A stretch of DNA of 64,000 bases from WRAU01 sp964277385. GTDB lineage: Bacteria > Pseudomonadota > Alphaproteobacteria > WRAU01 > Hepatincolaceae. The first letter of the stretch is position 1. Every line of letters begins with the position of its first letter. The DNA is taken from positions 434,001-498,000 of the forward strand of contig OZ195520.1 in NCBI GenBank assembly GCA_964277385.1, read 5' to 3'. The translations under genes were made by a program, and so were the position numbers. Positions 38,900-48,604 of this stretch are shown here, piece after piece. The notes below the pieces were generated by a model. That model saw nothing but the letters and a program-made list of their open reading frames with translations, was not told the origin of the DNA and searched no databases.

Positions 38900-39529
38900 A
38901 TGATGAGATATTTAATATTAGCCTACAAAGAAGTTAATTTTAATAAAAAAATTTTATTTTTCCTTCTATTAATGTTTTCTATAACAGCTTTTTATCCTAG
39001 TGATATGGATTATTACAAAGCTAGAGAAAAAAATAATAATAATTATGTCTATTTTGTAGAAGAAGGATTAAGATTCACAAATACAGCTATTCAAATAGCT
39101 TTACCAATATTACTAGCTGATAAAATTGGTATTATTCAAGCGGCTTATGTTGGTATAGCTACAACTATATCTGTTCATTTTTTAAAAAGAGCTTTTAACG
39201 ATATAAATATTCTTAAGACAAGACTAGGAGAAAGACCAATAGGAAGTGATTATAATGTTCCATCAGGACATTCAGCAATGGCAACATCTGCAATGGCTTT
39301 TGTAATGATAAGATACAGATGGATTTATGGTTTATATCTAGTTCCTGTTAGTATATTAACAATGCTAATTAGAGTATTACTAAAGGCACATACAATATCT
39401 GCTGTTTGTTCTGGAGCTATTTTAGGTATCATTATTGGTATATTACTTAGTAGTCAATATACAGGCAAGATAGATTTAAAAAATCTATTTAGAAAATTCA
39501 GAAAACTAAAGAATAATAAAAACTCATGA
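38900..39529 (+). CDS. PAP2-family membrane phosphatase
   Basis: A 209-residue membrane protein with a type 2 phosphatidic acid phosphatase core. Motif 1 is K106-TRLGE-R112-P113, motif 2 is PSGHS (121-125), and motif 3 is R158-x5-H164. The Asp that normally follows His by four residues in motif 3 is Ala168. Placed between the EptA-like gene and a methyltransferase gene, it could be a lipid A 1- or 4'-phosphatase (LpxE/LpxF-like), or an undecaprenyl- or phosphatidylglycerol-phosphate phosphatase. It overlaps the next gene by 4 bases (ATGA). Confidence 0.75.
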   Translation: MMRYLILAYKEVNFNKKILFFLLLMFSITAFYPSDMDYYKAREKNNNNYVYFVEEGLRFTNTAIQIALPILLADKIGIIQAAYVGIATTISVHFLKRAFNDINILKTRLGERPIGSDYNVPSGHSAMATSAMAFVMIRYRWIYGLYLVPVSILTMLIRVLLKAHTISAVCSGAILGIIIGILLSSQYTGKIDLKNLFRKFRKLKNNKNS

Positions 39530-40071
39530 GAGTTAATACTTCTTATCTTGAGGATAATAAAAAAGAATTAATCATATGTTATGATTACATTAAATCTCCT
39601 TTTGAAGAGGTTCTTTTAATGTATTGCAATAATAAAGTTTGTTATTTAGGGTTTTTAGATACAAAAATATCTGATAAGAATAAAATTTTAGAAATAGCAA
39701 AAAAATCTTTTAAAAATCTCAAAATTATCTTTAAAGAAGGAGATTTATCTTTTATGGAAAATAAAATATTTACAGAACAAAATGTAGATATTTTACTTAT
39801 TGGATCATCATTTCAAATAAAAGTATGGGAAGCATTAATAAAAGTAAAATGCGGATCTACAATATCTTATGAAGAGTTATCAAAAAAATTAGAAAATGTA
39901 AATATCAATAAAAATTATACTCGTGCAAGTTCACGTGCTGTAGCTAGTAATAAAATTTCATTTATAATTCCATGTCATAGAATTATCAGAAAAAATGGTT
40001 CTATAAATAAATATTTATGGGGAGTTGATGTCAAGAAAAGAATATTAAAACATGAAGGTGTGAATTTTTAG
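39526..40071 (+). CDS. ogt: methylated-DNA--protein-cysteine methyltransferase
   Basis: A 181-residue suicide repair protein that removes O6-alkyl groups from guanine. The active site is IPCHRII (Cys150). The wing and helix-turn-helix are FQIKVWEALIKVKCGSTISYEEL and RASSRAVASN, with the Arg finger. LWGVDVKKRILKHEG at the end matches the family ending. The N-terminal domain is divergent. It resembles the C-terminal part of Ada as well as Ogt, and has no Ada regulator domain. It is translationally coupled to the PAP2 gene, an odd pairing. Confidence 0.9.
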   Translation: MRVNTSYLEDNKKELIICYDYIKSPFEEVLLMYCNNKVCYLGFLDTKISDKNKILEIAKKSFKNLKIIFKEGDLSFMENKIFTEQNVDILLIGSSFQIKVWEALIKVKCGSTISYEELSKKLENVNINKNYTRASSRAVASNKISFIIPCHRIIRKNGSINKYLWGVDVKKRILKHEGVNF

Positions 40072-40238
40072 TTTGTAGTATGATTTAAGAGTGAAAAATA
40101 TCTTATTTTTTTGATGTGATATTTGCTAGATTTTTTACTCAGATACTGTAAATTTTTAAGAAACCCTATTAGCTATAATAAAAAATAAAAACATCCAATA
40201 TTTAATAAGAGATATGTTTCAATAAAAAAGAGCTTTTT

Positions 40239-40709
40239 TTATTTAACATCAATAAAAAACATATTATTTATCATTTTTATCATAATTTTTCTATCTGTAG
40301 TGCTTAAATCTTTAAGTAAAGATATCATTATTTTATCTTTATTATTTACAGATCTTATCATTACATCATTAATTTTTGATTTAATTATCATGTATTTTTT
40401 TTCATCAAAAGTATCTTTAGAAATAACATCTTGTAATTCTATTTGTAAGTAATTAATATTATTTTTAGCAACAAGACTTTCATTTTTTGAAGAGTTTATA
40501 GCTTTTTCTATCAATAAAAAGCCTTGCATGGAACCACCATTTTTTGTGTAATGTTCTTTTATATTATCAACAGGTTTAGAGTTTTTAGTTTCTTGTTCAA
40601 GTGCCTGTAAAATAGAAAATACCATAAAAAAACATATAAAAATATACGAAAAAAATCTAACTTTTAAAAAATTAAGTTTTAAAATCATTTTAATTACCAA
40701 AATATCCAT
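40239..40709 (-). CDS. exported protein of unknown function
   Basis: A 156-residue protein (about 150 if a later start is used) with an N-terminal hydrophobic segment (FFSYIFICFFMVFSILQALE) that reads as a signal peptide. The mature part is helical and charged. It ends with LLKDLSTTDRKIMIKMI, which loosely resembles the last helix of small periplasmic metal- or stress-sensing proteins such as CpxP/CzcE relatives (LxxxLSxxDR). That resemblance is slight, so no function is assigned. It is divergent from rsgA and convergent with ogt. Confidence 0.5.
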   Translation of the reverse strand: MDILVIKMILKLNFLKVRFFSYIFICFFMVFSILQALEQETKNSKPVDNIKEHYTKNGGSMQGFLLIEKAINSSKNESLVAKNNINYLQIELQDVISKDTFDEKKYMIIKSKINDVMIRSVNNKDKIMISLLKDLSTTDRKIMIKMINNMFFIDVK

Positions 40710-40782
40710 AACATATTAATATTACATATATTATAATATTATATTAAATATTAATATACAATAAGTAACTTTAAAAAGAACA

Positions 40783-41871
40783 ATGACAAATTATCTTATT
40801 AAATACGGTCTAGATGATTTTTATATAAAAGATTTATCTAAAAAGGATATGCACAATGTGGCTAAAATCATTTCTATACATAAAAAATGTTTTAGAGTTA
40901 TTAATTCTGAAGCAAAAGAGTTAAATGCTGTAGTAAAAGGTAGTTTTATCCACTATAAGTTAAATGTATCATCAAATCTTCCAAAACTAGGAGATTTTGT
41001 TGTTTTAGATTCAATGAATCAAGATAATACCTACATAAAATATATTCTTCCTAGAAAAAATGAACTAAAACGCAAACTAGTAGGAGAAAAAAAAGAAGAT
41101 CAAATAATAGCAACAAATATAGATTACGCCTTTGTTAGTAATCCCATAGGAGAACAATTTAATATAAGAAAGCTAGAGAGATTAATACTATCTTGTAAAG
41201 ATTCTAATATTGTTCCTATTATTGTTATTACAAAATCTGATTTATCTCAAGATATTCAAAAAGAAATAGAAGGAATTACTAATATATTTTCTGACATAAA
41301 AATAATACCCACCTCTTTTAAAAAACAAGAAAGTATAAAAAAAATTGCAGAAATATTAAAAGATAATAAAGTAGGGGCATTTATTGGGAGTTCTGGAAGT
41401 GGAAAATCAACTCTTACTAATATGTTGCTTAATTCAGAGGTACAAAAAATTCTAAGTGTTAGTGGAGATAAAGATAAAGGACGACACACAACAACACATA
41501 GAGAAATGTTTTTGTTAAAAGATGGAGGTGCAATTATAGATAATCCTGGTATTAAAGAATTCGGATTATGGCTTAATAATGAAAGTTCAATAGATAATAC
41601 TTTTAGTGATATCTTAGAATTAGCAAAATCTTGTAAGTTTAATGATTGCTCACATAATAAAGAACCAAATTGTGCAGTTAAAAAAGCTATTAAAGAAGAA
41701 ATTATTTCAGAAGAAAGATTTAATAGTTACTTAAAATTAAAATTAGAAAGTAATGATATAAAACTTATAAAACAAAAGCATGAAAAAAAAGAATCTACAA
41801 AGGCAATAAAAAAAAAATATTCACAATCTATAAAGTTTAAAAAATCAAAATATATGGATGATACATATTAA
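40783..41871 (+). CDS. rsgA: ribosome small-subunit GTPase RsgA
   Basis: A 362-residue circularly permuted GTPase that checks late 30S assembly. An OB-fold N-terminus is followed by the motifs in permuted order: ITKSDL (G4), GSSGSGKSTLTN (G1), then GRHTTTHR and DNPGIKEF (G3). The zinc-binding C-terminus has CKFNDCSHNKEPNCAVKKAI. The extreme C-terminus is Lys-rich. The length is normal. Confidence 0.94.
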   Translation: MTNYLIKYGLDDFYIKDLSKKDMHNVAKIISIHKKCFRVINSEAKELNAVVKGSFIHYKLNVSSNLPKLGDFVVLDSMNQDNTYIKYILPRKNELKRKLVGEKKEDQIIATNIDYAFVSNPIGEQFNIRKLERLILSCKDSNIVPIIVITKSDLSQDIQKEIEGITNIFSDIKIIPTSFKKQESIKKIAEILKDNKVGAFIGSSGSGKSTLTNMLLNSEVQKILSVSGDKDKGRHTTTHREMFLLKDGGAIIDNPGIKEFGLWLNNESSIDNTFSDILELAKSCKFNDCSHNKEPNCAVKKAIKEEIISEERFNSYLKLKLESNDIKLIKQKHEKKESTKAIKKKYSQSIKFKKSKYMDDTY

Positions 41872-42093
41872 TTAAATAAATTATAACAGTACGAATTGAT
41901 GAATTTTTTTCACTATGGTAATTAATCCACCCTAATTCAAACATAGGTATTTATCAAAAATCTATCAAAATAAAGGTAATTATAAAAATTAAAAAACTCT
42001 CTTTTGAAAAGTGATAAAACTAAAATTTATATCTTTGAATATTTTGTGATATAATCATTACTTAATTAATAGAATATAGATATATCAAAGTAT

Positions 42094-45000
42094 ATGCAAA
42101 AATTTATACATTTAAGATGTCATACCAACTATTCAGTAGGAGAAGGTTGTTTAAATATTTCTAGTATAACTAAATTGTGTGAAAAATATTTTTTTCCGGC
42201 AATAGCGATGACTGATACTAATAATATGTTCGGTGCTCGTGAATTTTCATATAAATTATTATCTAGTGGTATTCAGCCCATTATTGGATTACAAATAGAT
42301 ACTTTTGTTGTTCATAATAATGTTAATATTGAAGGAGCAATAGTTTTTTTAGCTAAAAATGAAAATGGTTATAAAAATCTGCTTAAAATTCATGATAAAG
42401 CATATCAATACAAATCTATAAATAACCTAGATAAAGTTATTTTAAATTTAGATAGTATATTGCAATATAATGAAGATATTATTTGTTTGAGTGGTGGATT
42501 TGATGGATTTTTAGCTAATTGTATTTCTAAAGGAATAGAAAGTGAAATAATCAAAAAATTTCAAACTTTTTATAAAGAAAATTTATACATAGAAATTAAC
42601 AGATTTTTTAATAAAAAAGATAAAGAGCTAGAGCCTAAGTTTTTAAAGTTAGCAAAAGATTTCAATATACCAATAGTTGCAACTAATAATATAATTTTTG
42701 ATGCTAAAGAAAACTATGAATCAGCCGATATTTTATGTTGTATAGGTCAGGGGGTTATACAAAAAGAGAAAAATAGAAAGGTAGCAGTAGAAGAAGCATA
42801 TTTTAAATCATCAGAAGAGATGTGTGAATTATTTAAAGACCTTCCAGAAGCAATAGAAAATACCGTTAATATTGCGAAAAAATGCTGTTTTTATGTAGAA
42901 AAACAACCTCTTTCATTGCCACAATTTAGTGAAGATGAGATTAATTTAATAACAAAAGAAGCAAATGAAGGACTACAAAGCAGATTAATTAAAGAAGTTT
43001 TTACAAGACACAAACTAGAAAATATAAATAAATCCGAAGAAGAAATAGGAAAAGAATATCAACAAAGATTAGATTTTGAGCTTGAAATCATAATAAAAAT
43101 GGGTTTTTGTGGCTATTTTTTAATAGTATCAGACTTCATTAAATGGTCTAAAGATCATGATATACCAGTAGGTCCTGGTCGTGGATCAGGTGCAGGTTCT
43201 TTAGTTGCTTGGTGCTTAAAAATAACTGATGTTGATCCTATCCAATTTAGTTTGCTATTTGAGAGATTTTTGAATCCAGAACGTATATCAATGCCGGATT
43301 TTGATATAGACTTTTGCCAAGATGGCAGAGAAAGGGTAATAGAATATGTTAGGAATAGATATGGAAAAGATAAAGTTTCCCATATTATTACCTTTGGGAC
43401 ATTGCAAACAAAAGCCGCTATTAAAGATGTTGGCAGAGTTATGGGGCTATCATATTCAGAGGTTGATGGAATTACAAAAAAAATCCCACATTCAGCACCA
43501 TCAAATCCAATGACTATTAGTAGATTAATAACCGAAGATAGCCCTGTAAAAGATGAAATTAACGATAAAGATCACGTAAAACATTTATTTGATATTGCCC
43601 TAAATTTAGAAGGGCTATACAGAAATATTTCAACCCATGCAGCTGGTGTTGTAATATCTAAAAATCCTCTAAATGAAGTTGTTCCATTATTTTATGATAG
43701 TGGTGCAGTTTTACCTTCTGTTGGATTTTCTATGAAGTATATAGAAGATGTAGGTCTTGTAAAGTTTGACTTTTTAGCACTAAAAACCCTTACCATTATA
43801 GCAAATGCGGTGAAACTAATAAAAAAACAAACTAATAAAGATTTAGATATGCTTAATATTCCTTACAAAGATAAGGGTATAAGCAACTTATTAAGCAGTG
43901 GAGATACATTAGGAGTGTTTCAGCTGGAGAGTCGTGGCATGACAGAAGTTATAAAACAATTAAAGCCCGATCGTATTGAGGATATTATAGCGATTATTTC
44001 CCTATATCGTCCAGGACCTATGGAAAATATTCCTCTTTATATAGGAAACAAAAATGATATAGCCAATTTAGTATATCAACATCATAAAATGGAAAGCATT
44101 TTAAAAGAAACTTTTGGTATTATGATATATCAAGAGCAGGTAATGCAAGTAGCTCAAGTAATAGCTGGATATACTTTAGGTGGTGCGGATATTTTAAGAC
44201 GTGCTATGGGTAAAAAAGATCCATTAGAGATGGAAAAACAAAGAAAAATATTTTGTAATGGTGCAATTGCTAATAATGAAGATATAGATGAAAAACTATC
44301 TGGTGAAATTTTTGATCAAATGGAAAAATTTGCAGGATACGGTTTTAATAAATCACATGCTACAGCTTATGCTTTAATATCTTGGCAAACAGCCTATCTT
44401 AAGGCTTATTATCCAGCTGAATTTTTAGCTGCTAGTATGTCGGCTGATATTGGTGCTAACAATAAAGAACAAGAGAAATTTTTAGAATACATAGAAGAAG
44501 CAAAAAGATATAATATTTCAATTCTTCCACCTTCATTAAATTATCCTTCAAGCAAATTTGAAATAGAAATAGATAATGAAGGCAAAAAAGCTATAAGATA
44601 TTCTTTGCTATCTATTAAAGGTGTTGGAGAATCTTTTGTTGCTGAATTAGTTAATCAAATTAAGATAGATGGAAAATTTAAGTCTTTAGAGGATTTTATT
44701 AGCCGTGTAGATTCTAAACTTCTTAATAAAAAACCTCTTGAATCTATGATAAAAGCTGGAGCAATGGAAGAAGTTCATAAAAATAGAAAAGAATTAATAG
44801 AGAATCTTGAATATCTGTTGTTGTTTAATTCAAATGTTTTTGAAGATAAAAATTCTAATCAAATTAGCTTATTTGATGATGTTGCAGATAGTAGTAAAAA
44901 TATTCTTAATTTATCTTTTTGTGCTGATTGGACAGATCAAGAAAAAAGAGTAGAAGAACTAGGGGTCTTAGGTTACTTTTTATCAGGACATCCATTGCTA

Positions 45001-45609
45001 GAATATGAAAATATTTTAATAAAACAAAATGTAAGAAGTTATAAGGAATTAGTAGAAGATCAAATATCTAATGCTTTTTTAGCGGGATATTTAATGAAAA
45101 TTAAAATATCTAAATCTAAAAATGGATCTATTTTTGGAAATCTTACTTTTTATGATAAATCTTCTGTATTTAGTATAGTTTTATTTGGTGAGAACTTTTT
45201 TAAACATAAAGATAAATTAGAACAAGGTAAAAATTATGTACTAAAGGTGGCAACAAAATTTGATAATGATGAATTTAGAGTTTTCATAGAAGATATTATA
45301 GAACTTAATAAGTCTTATAAGATAAAAAATTTTACCACATCAGAAAAAAAGAATGTATATATCCCCAAGATCTCTAATTTATCTAAATCTTCTCATGTGA
45401 ATCTAATTATTATATTAGATTCTTATAAAGGTTTAGAATCATTAACCAACTTAATTAAAAATAAATCTGGATATGATACAACATTTATAAAAATATATAA
45501 TGGAAGCGATTACTTGGTTTTTCATATACAAAATGTTATAATAATGGAGTCTCAAATAGAGACAACTAGAAATAGTACTCATGTTTTAGAAATTAGAAAT
45601 ATTGCTTAG
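42094..45609 (+). CDS. dnaE: DNA polymerase III subunit alpha
   Basis: An 1171-residue replicative polymerase. It has an N-terminal PHP domain (LRCHTNYSVGEG, MTDTNNMFGAREFS; the metal-site His is changed, as in other alphaproteobacteria, so the domain is probably inactive). The palm has GPGRGSGAGSLVAW and the catalytic PDFDIDFCQDGRERV. Fingers, the beta-binding region with RRAMGKKDPLEMEKQR and GFNKSHATAYALISWQTAYLK, and a C-terminal OB fold follow. It is full length. Its usual partner upstream, lolD, is 6 kb away here. Confidence 0.97.
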   Translation: MQKFIHLRCHTNYSVGEGCLNISSITKLCEKYFFPAIAMTDTNNMFGAREFSYKLLSSGIQPIIGLQIDTFVVHNNVNIEGAIVFLAKNENGYKNLLKIHDKAYQYKSINNLDKVILNLDSILQYNEDIICLSGGFDGFLANCISKGIESEIIKKFQTFYKENLYIEINRFFNKKDKELEPKFLKLAKDFNIPIVATNNIIFDAKENYESADILCCIGQGVIQKEKNRKVAVEEAYFKSSEEMCELFKDLPEAIENTVNIAKKCCFYVEKQPLSLPQFSEDEINLITKEANEGLQSRLIKEVFTRHKLENINKSEEEIGKEYQQRLDFELEIIIKMGFCGYFLIVSDFIKWSKDHDIPVGPGRGSGAGSLVAWCLKITDVDPIQFSLLFERFLNPERISMPDFDIDFCQDGRERVIEYVRNRYGKDKVSHIITFGTLQTKAAIKDVGRVMGLSYSEVDGITKKIPHSAPSNPMTISRLITEDSPVKDEINDKDHVKHLFDIALNLEGLYRNISTHAAGVVISKNPLNEVVPLFYDSGAVLPSVGFSMKYIEDVGLVKFDFLALKTLTIIANAVKLIKKQTNKDLDMLNIPYKDKGISNLLSSGDTLGVFQLESRGMTEVIKQLKPDRIEDIIAIISLYRPGPMENIPLYIGNKNDIANLVYQHHKMESILKETFGIMIYQEQVMQVAQVIAGYTLGGADILRRAMGKKDPLEMEKQRKIFCNGAIANNEDIDEKLSGEIFDQMEKFAGYGFNKSHATAYALISWQTAYLKAYYPAEFLAASMSADIGANNKEQEKFLEYIEEAKRYNISILPPSLNYPSSKFEIEIDNEGKKAIRYSLLSIKGVGESFVAELVNQIKIDGKFKSLEDFISRVDSKLLNKKPLESMIKAGAMEEVHKNRKELIENLEYLLLFNSNVFEDKNSNQISLFDDVADSSKNILNLSFCADWTDQEKRVEELGVLGYFLSGHPLLEYENILIKQNVRSYKELVEDQISNAFLAGYLMKIKISKSKNGSIFGNLTFYDKSSVFSIVLFGENFFKHKDKLEQGKNYVLKVATKFDNDEFRVFIEDIIELNKSYKIKNFTTSEKKNVYIPKISNLSKSSHVNLIIILDSYKGLESLTNLIKNKSGYDTTFIKIYNGSDYLVFHIQNVIIMESQIETTRNSTHVLEIRNIA

Positions 45610-45622
45610 GAAAACATATTAA

Positions 45623-46342
45623 ATGGAAGAACTTATTTTAAGTTTTTTAGTCTTATCTTTTTTAGAGATTATATTAGGAATAGATAATATAGTTTTTATT
45701 TCGTTAATTGCAAATAAAGTAAAAGCAAACATTAGAGCTAGGGTTAGATTTTTTGGATTACTATTATCTTTAGTTTTAAGGGTAATAATGTTGTTTTTTA
45801 TAGCTTTATTATTAAAATTAACAGCTCCTTTATACATTGTACTAAATAATGAAATATCCGTTAGAGATCTAATTATGATCACAGCAGGTATATTTTTAGT
45901 TATTAAAGGAAGCTTATCTCTATATGAGGAGATATTTGTACTTCCTAAAAAAACTATTGAACAACAGGAAGAAAAAACTTCTGGAATTTTTTCGGTAATT
46001 ATTCAAATAATAATTATTGATTTTGTATTTTCTTTAGATTCACTAATTACAGCTGTAGGCTTGAGTAAAAATTATTATATAATAGCCGGAGCAATTATTG
46101 TATCTGGTATATTTATGATAATTTTTTCACCTAAGGTTAGTTATTTTATAGATAAACATCCAGAATTAAAAATATTAGCAATACTTTTTATATTTTTAAT
46201 AGGATTCATTTTAATGTTAGAAGGACTAGATTTTCCAGTAAATAAATCTTACTTATACAGTATAATAGTGTTTTCTTTAATTGTAGAAATATTAAATATT
46301 ATAAAAAATAATATAGCCAATAAAGCAAAAAATATTTCGTAA
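45623..46342 (+). CDS. TerC-family integral membrane protein
   Basis: A 239-residue membrane protein with about seven helices. It has the TerC hallmarks: an acidic LEIILGIDNIVFISLIANKV near the N-terminus (13-32), and a repeat-related IIIDFVFSLDSLITAVGL in the middle, whose Asp residues are thought to handle divalent metals. Relatives (TerC/Alx/YceF) are linked to Mn2+ export or to metal loading of exported proteins. It lies 13 bases after dnaE, and the two may be cotranscribed. Confidence 0.88.
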   Translation: MEELILSFLVLSFLEIILGIDNIVFISLIANKVKANIRARVRFFGLLLSLVLRVIMLFFIALLLKLTAPLYIVLNNEISVRDLIMITAGIFLVIKGSLSLYEEIFVLPKKTIEQQEEKTSGIFSVIIQIIIIDFVFSLDSLITAVGLSKNYYIIAGAIIVSGIFMIIFSPKVSYFIDKHPELKILAILFIFLIGFILMLEGLDFPVNKSYLYSIIVFSLIVEILNIIKNNIANKAKNIS

Positions 46343-46699
46343 TAGTTCATATGATTAATAAAATAACTTTTTAGTAAACTTAAAATAGATTAAAAGTGTC
46401 TTTAACAGATTAATTTTATAATTAGGTATTTAAATAGTTAATGTTTTTTTTAATACTTCTTAAAAATGAATCCTCATTTTGAGGGAGTATATATAAACTG
46501 AGTTACATGTAACTATTATTTGAAAGGAAATTATACTAGAAATAATATGTATGTAAAATAACTTTAAAATAAGTTACTTATACATCACAATCAGAAAACA
46601 ATAGATATGAAACTAAGCTAAAATCTAATTGTTATAAGATTAAAGAAAGGAAGCATAATAAAAAACAGCTTACTTTATTATGTAAAGTTAAGTATTAGA
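46343..46699. other. non-coding gap with a perfect 14-base palindrome
   Basis: A gene-free stretch between two convergent genes. It holds a small hairpin (CCTCATTTTGAGG near 46471-46483) and the perfect palindrome AGTTACATGTAACT (46501-46514). No coding frame was seen. Confidence 0.45.
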
Positions 46700-47422
46700 T
46701 TAGATTTTATATCTTATACCAAAGTTGATTTTATATAAATTCTTAATAGGTGTTATTGTTAAATGATTATTCGTAATACTTACATCTTCATATATGACAC
46801 TATTGTTGGCATCATCAAAAATCAGATTAGTTTCTAAGTAATAATCTTTACCTTTTGTAAGTAAATAGGAAGCTCTTGAAAAAATCATAATATGATTGGT
46901 GACCTTATATTCTAAATCTACTAAAAAAGAATTATGGAATCTAGTATTAGATTCATAATTATTAGAAATAGTTTCAGTTCCTAATGTAAAACCAAATCCT
47001 AAACCAACATATTTATTATCAAACGGAGATAACATAAGTAAAAAATAAGGAGTATTGGTATTATACTCAATATCTTCTATATTCTGATAATTTGTTTTTA
47101 TAGATGCTTTATTATTAGCATATCCAAAACCCAAAGTTAAAAAATTAGCTCTAAGTTGGTATTCAATATCAAAATTCTTGCCTGTACTTGAAGATGTAGA
47201 ATCATTAACAAAAAATTTACTTATAGAAAAAGGTTTGTCAGGACCATCTATTTCATTAGGTGGTGGAGGAACATAAGAAGGATTATTATATCTATTTGTA
47301 ATGGTGTGTCTTAATTTAGATTTTTGTAGATTCCAACCTCCAGAAAAACCAATCACATGTTCAATTGCACTCAAATTGAAAGATATTAAGGTTATAATGC
47401 TACTTAGTAAGAGTCTTTTCAT
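46700..47422 (-). CDS. outer-membrane-type beta-rich protein, unknown
   Basis: A 240-residue protein with a signal peptide (KRLLLSSIITLISFNLSA, cleavage near residue 19). The mature part has alternating polar and hydrophobic strands (LTLGFGYANN, YVGLGFGFTLG, NSFLVDLEYKV, HIMIFSRASYLL) and ends on the strand YKINFGIRYKI. This pattern suggests a small 8- to 10-strand barrel. No conserved family was recognised. A Pro/Asn-rich loop (SYVPPPPNEIDGPD, about 49-62) may be surface exposed. A decayed paralogue lies about 450 bases upstream of it (47871-48375). Confidence 0.6.
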   Translation of the reverse strand: MKRLLLSSIITLISFNLSAIEHVIGFSGGWNLQKSKLRHTITNRYNNPSYVPPPPNEIDGPDKPFSISKFFVNDSTSSSTGKNFDIEYQLRANFLTLGFGYANNKASIKTNYQNIEDIEYNTNTPYFLLMLSPFDNKYVGLGFGFTLGTETISNNYESNTRFHNSFLVDLEYKVTNHIMIFSRASYLLTKGKDYYLETNLIFDDANNSVIYEDVSITNNHLTITPIKNLYKINFGIRYKI

Positions 47423-47870
47423 TTATACTTCCTTTTTTATACTTGTAAATTATATAAAATAAAATTTCTAATTGCATTATTTATTTGGTCATAAAGTGAT
47501 TATTATTTTATAATCGATCTGTAGTAGTAAAAAGCCTTTGAATAGGCCAATAAAATACTTCACCATTTTAAAAATTGCATTCTGCTTGTTTTGTTTTCTT
47601 ATAGGTGTATTTTATATTATATTGGGTAATTTTGATTTAATTGCTAATCTATAAAAACTATTCTTTAGTATGAATTTTTTTTGTTATTCTCTACCTAAAG
47701 TATATATGAGGGTATAACCTGCATGACAAAGATTTGTTATTGTATTTTTTGTTTTTAAATTAAAGATAATAAAATTATTATTTCTTTTAAAAATCCAACT
47801 TTACTAACATCTAACAGTACCTTTTTCTTAAAAAGAATCAAAAAAGTAAAAAATACAAATTTATTTAGAG
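47423..47870. other. non-coding gap between paralogues
   Basis: No supported gene. A plus-strand frame near 47536-47655 could encode about 40 residues with one hydrophobic helix (CLFCFLIGVFYIILG), but it lacks a ribosome site and an ATG start. Confidence 0.35.
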
Positions 47871-48375
47871 TTAGATTTTATACCTAATTCCAAAATTGAT
47901 TTTTACAAAATTATTTTGAGGGGTTATATTTAACCAATTATTAATTTCTTTTGGATTTTTAAAGGGTATATTTTCTATATGCAAATCTGTATCATAAGTT
48001 AGATTGTATTTTTCAGTAACAGAGAGAGAGAAAATCTAGAAAATAACATAAACTTTTTATTAATATTATATTTGCCATCTATAAAAAGTGTTCTATTAAA
48101 ATTGTGTTTTATTTTCAGAAAGTGCTTTTAAAAAACCTGTACCTAAGGATAAACCCAGCCATATAGAAAAATATTTATTACTATATGGCGCATATTTCAA
48201 TCTTTCTTTATTTGTATTGTCAATGGGCTTATTTGGATCAAAATTAGGGTTTTCGTAATCAATTATAGAAGAATGTCTTAATTTATTAAAAACCACCAAC
48301 CTCAATCACATGTTCAATTGCGCTTAAATTGAAAGATACTAAGGTTATAATGCTAGTTAATAAGATTTTCTTCAT
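47871..48375 (-). pseudogene. decayed paralogue of the 46700-47422 barrel protein
   Basis: The start (KKILLTSIITLVSFNLSAIEHVI) is nearly identical to the neighbour's, and the end (KINFGIRYKI) is the same. In between, one frameshift follows the signal peptide. About 60 residues corresponding to the neighbour's residues 66-128 are missing, and a second frame change occurs in the tract AGAGAGAGAG (near 48021-48030). The surviving middle piece (LRHSSIIDYENPNFDPNKP, then LSLGTGFLKAL) reads 48305-48096. Total length is 505 bases against 723 in the intact gene. Confidence 0.8.
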
Positions 48376-48549
48376 TTTTACTTCCATTGTTTTTTCTCTA
48401 TTTATAAGAATAGATTGATGTCTATAATTTTTCAATTATTTATTTATACAAGTCTAGCAACTTTAAATGGTTAAAATAGCAATTCTGTATACTATTTTTA
48501 TGTTATAAAAATATAATTTCTTATTTTATACAAACAAAGATATCCCAAT

Positions 48550-48583
48550 AAAAAATCCCTCTAACTAATAAGCAAGAGTGATT
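48550..48583 (-). terminator. terminator after sodB
   Basis: On the minus strand AATCACTCT pairs with AGAGGGATT across a 12-base loop (one mismatch), followed directly by TTTTTATT. It lies 21 bases past the sodB stop and fits an intrinsic terminator. Confidence 0.6.
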
Positions 48584-48604
48584 AAATTTAAAAAATTATT
48601 AAAA

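Noticed and set aside
47536..47655. Small plus-strand membrane peptide
   Set aside because: No ATG or ribosome site; hydrophobic composition follows from T-rich DNA.
48021..48031. Dinucleotide run as proof of phase variation
   Set aside because: The tract is short and the gene has other lesions (frameshift and deletion), so simple slippage cannot restore it; kept only as a hint.
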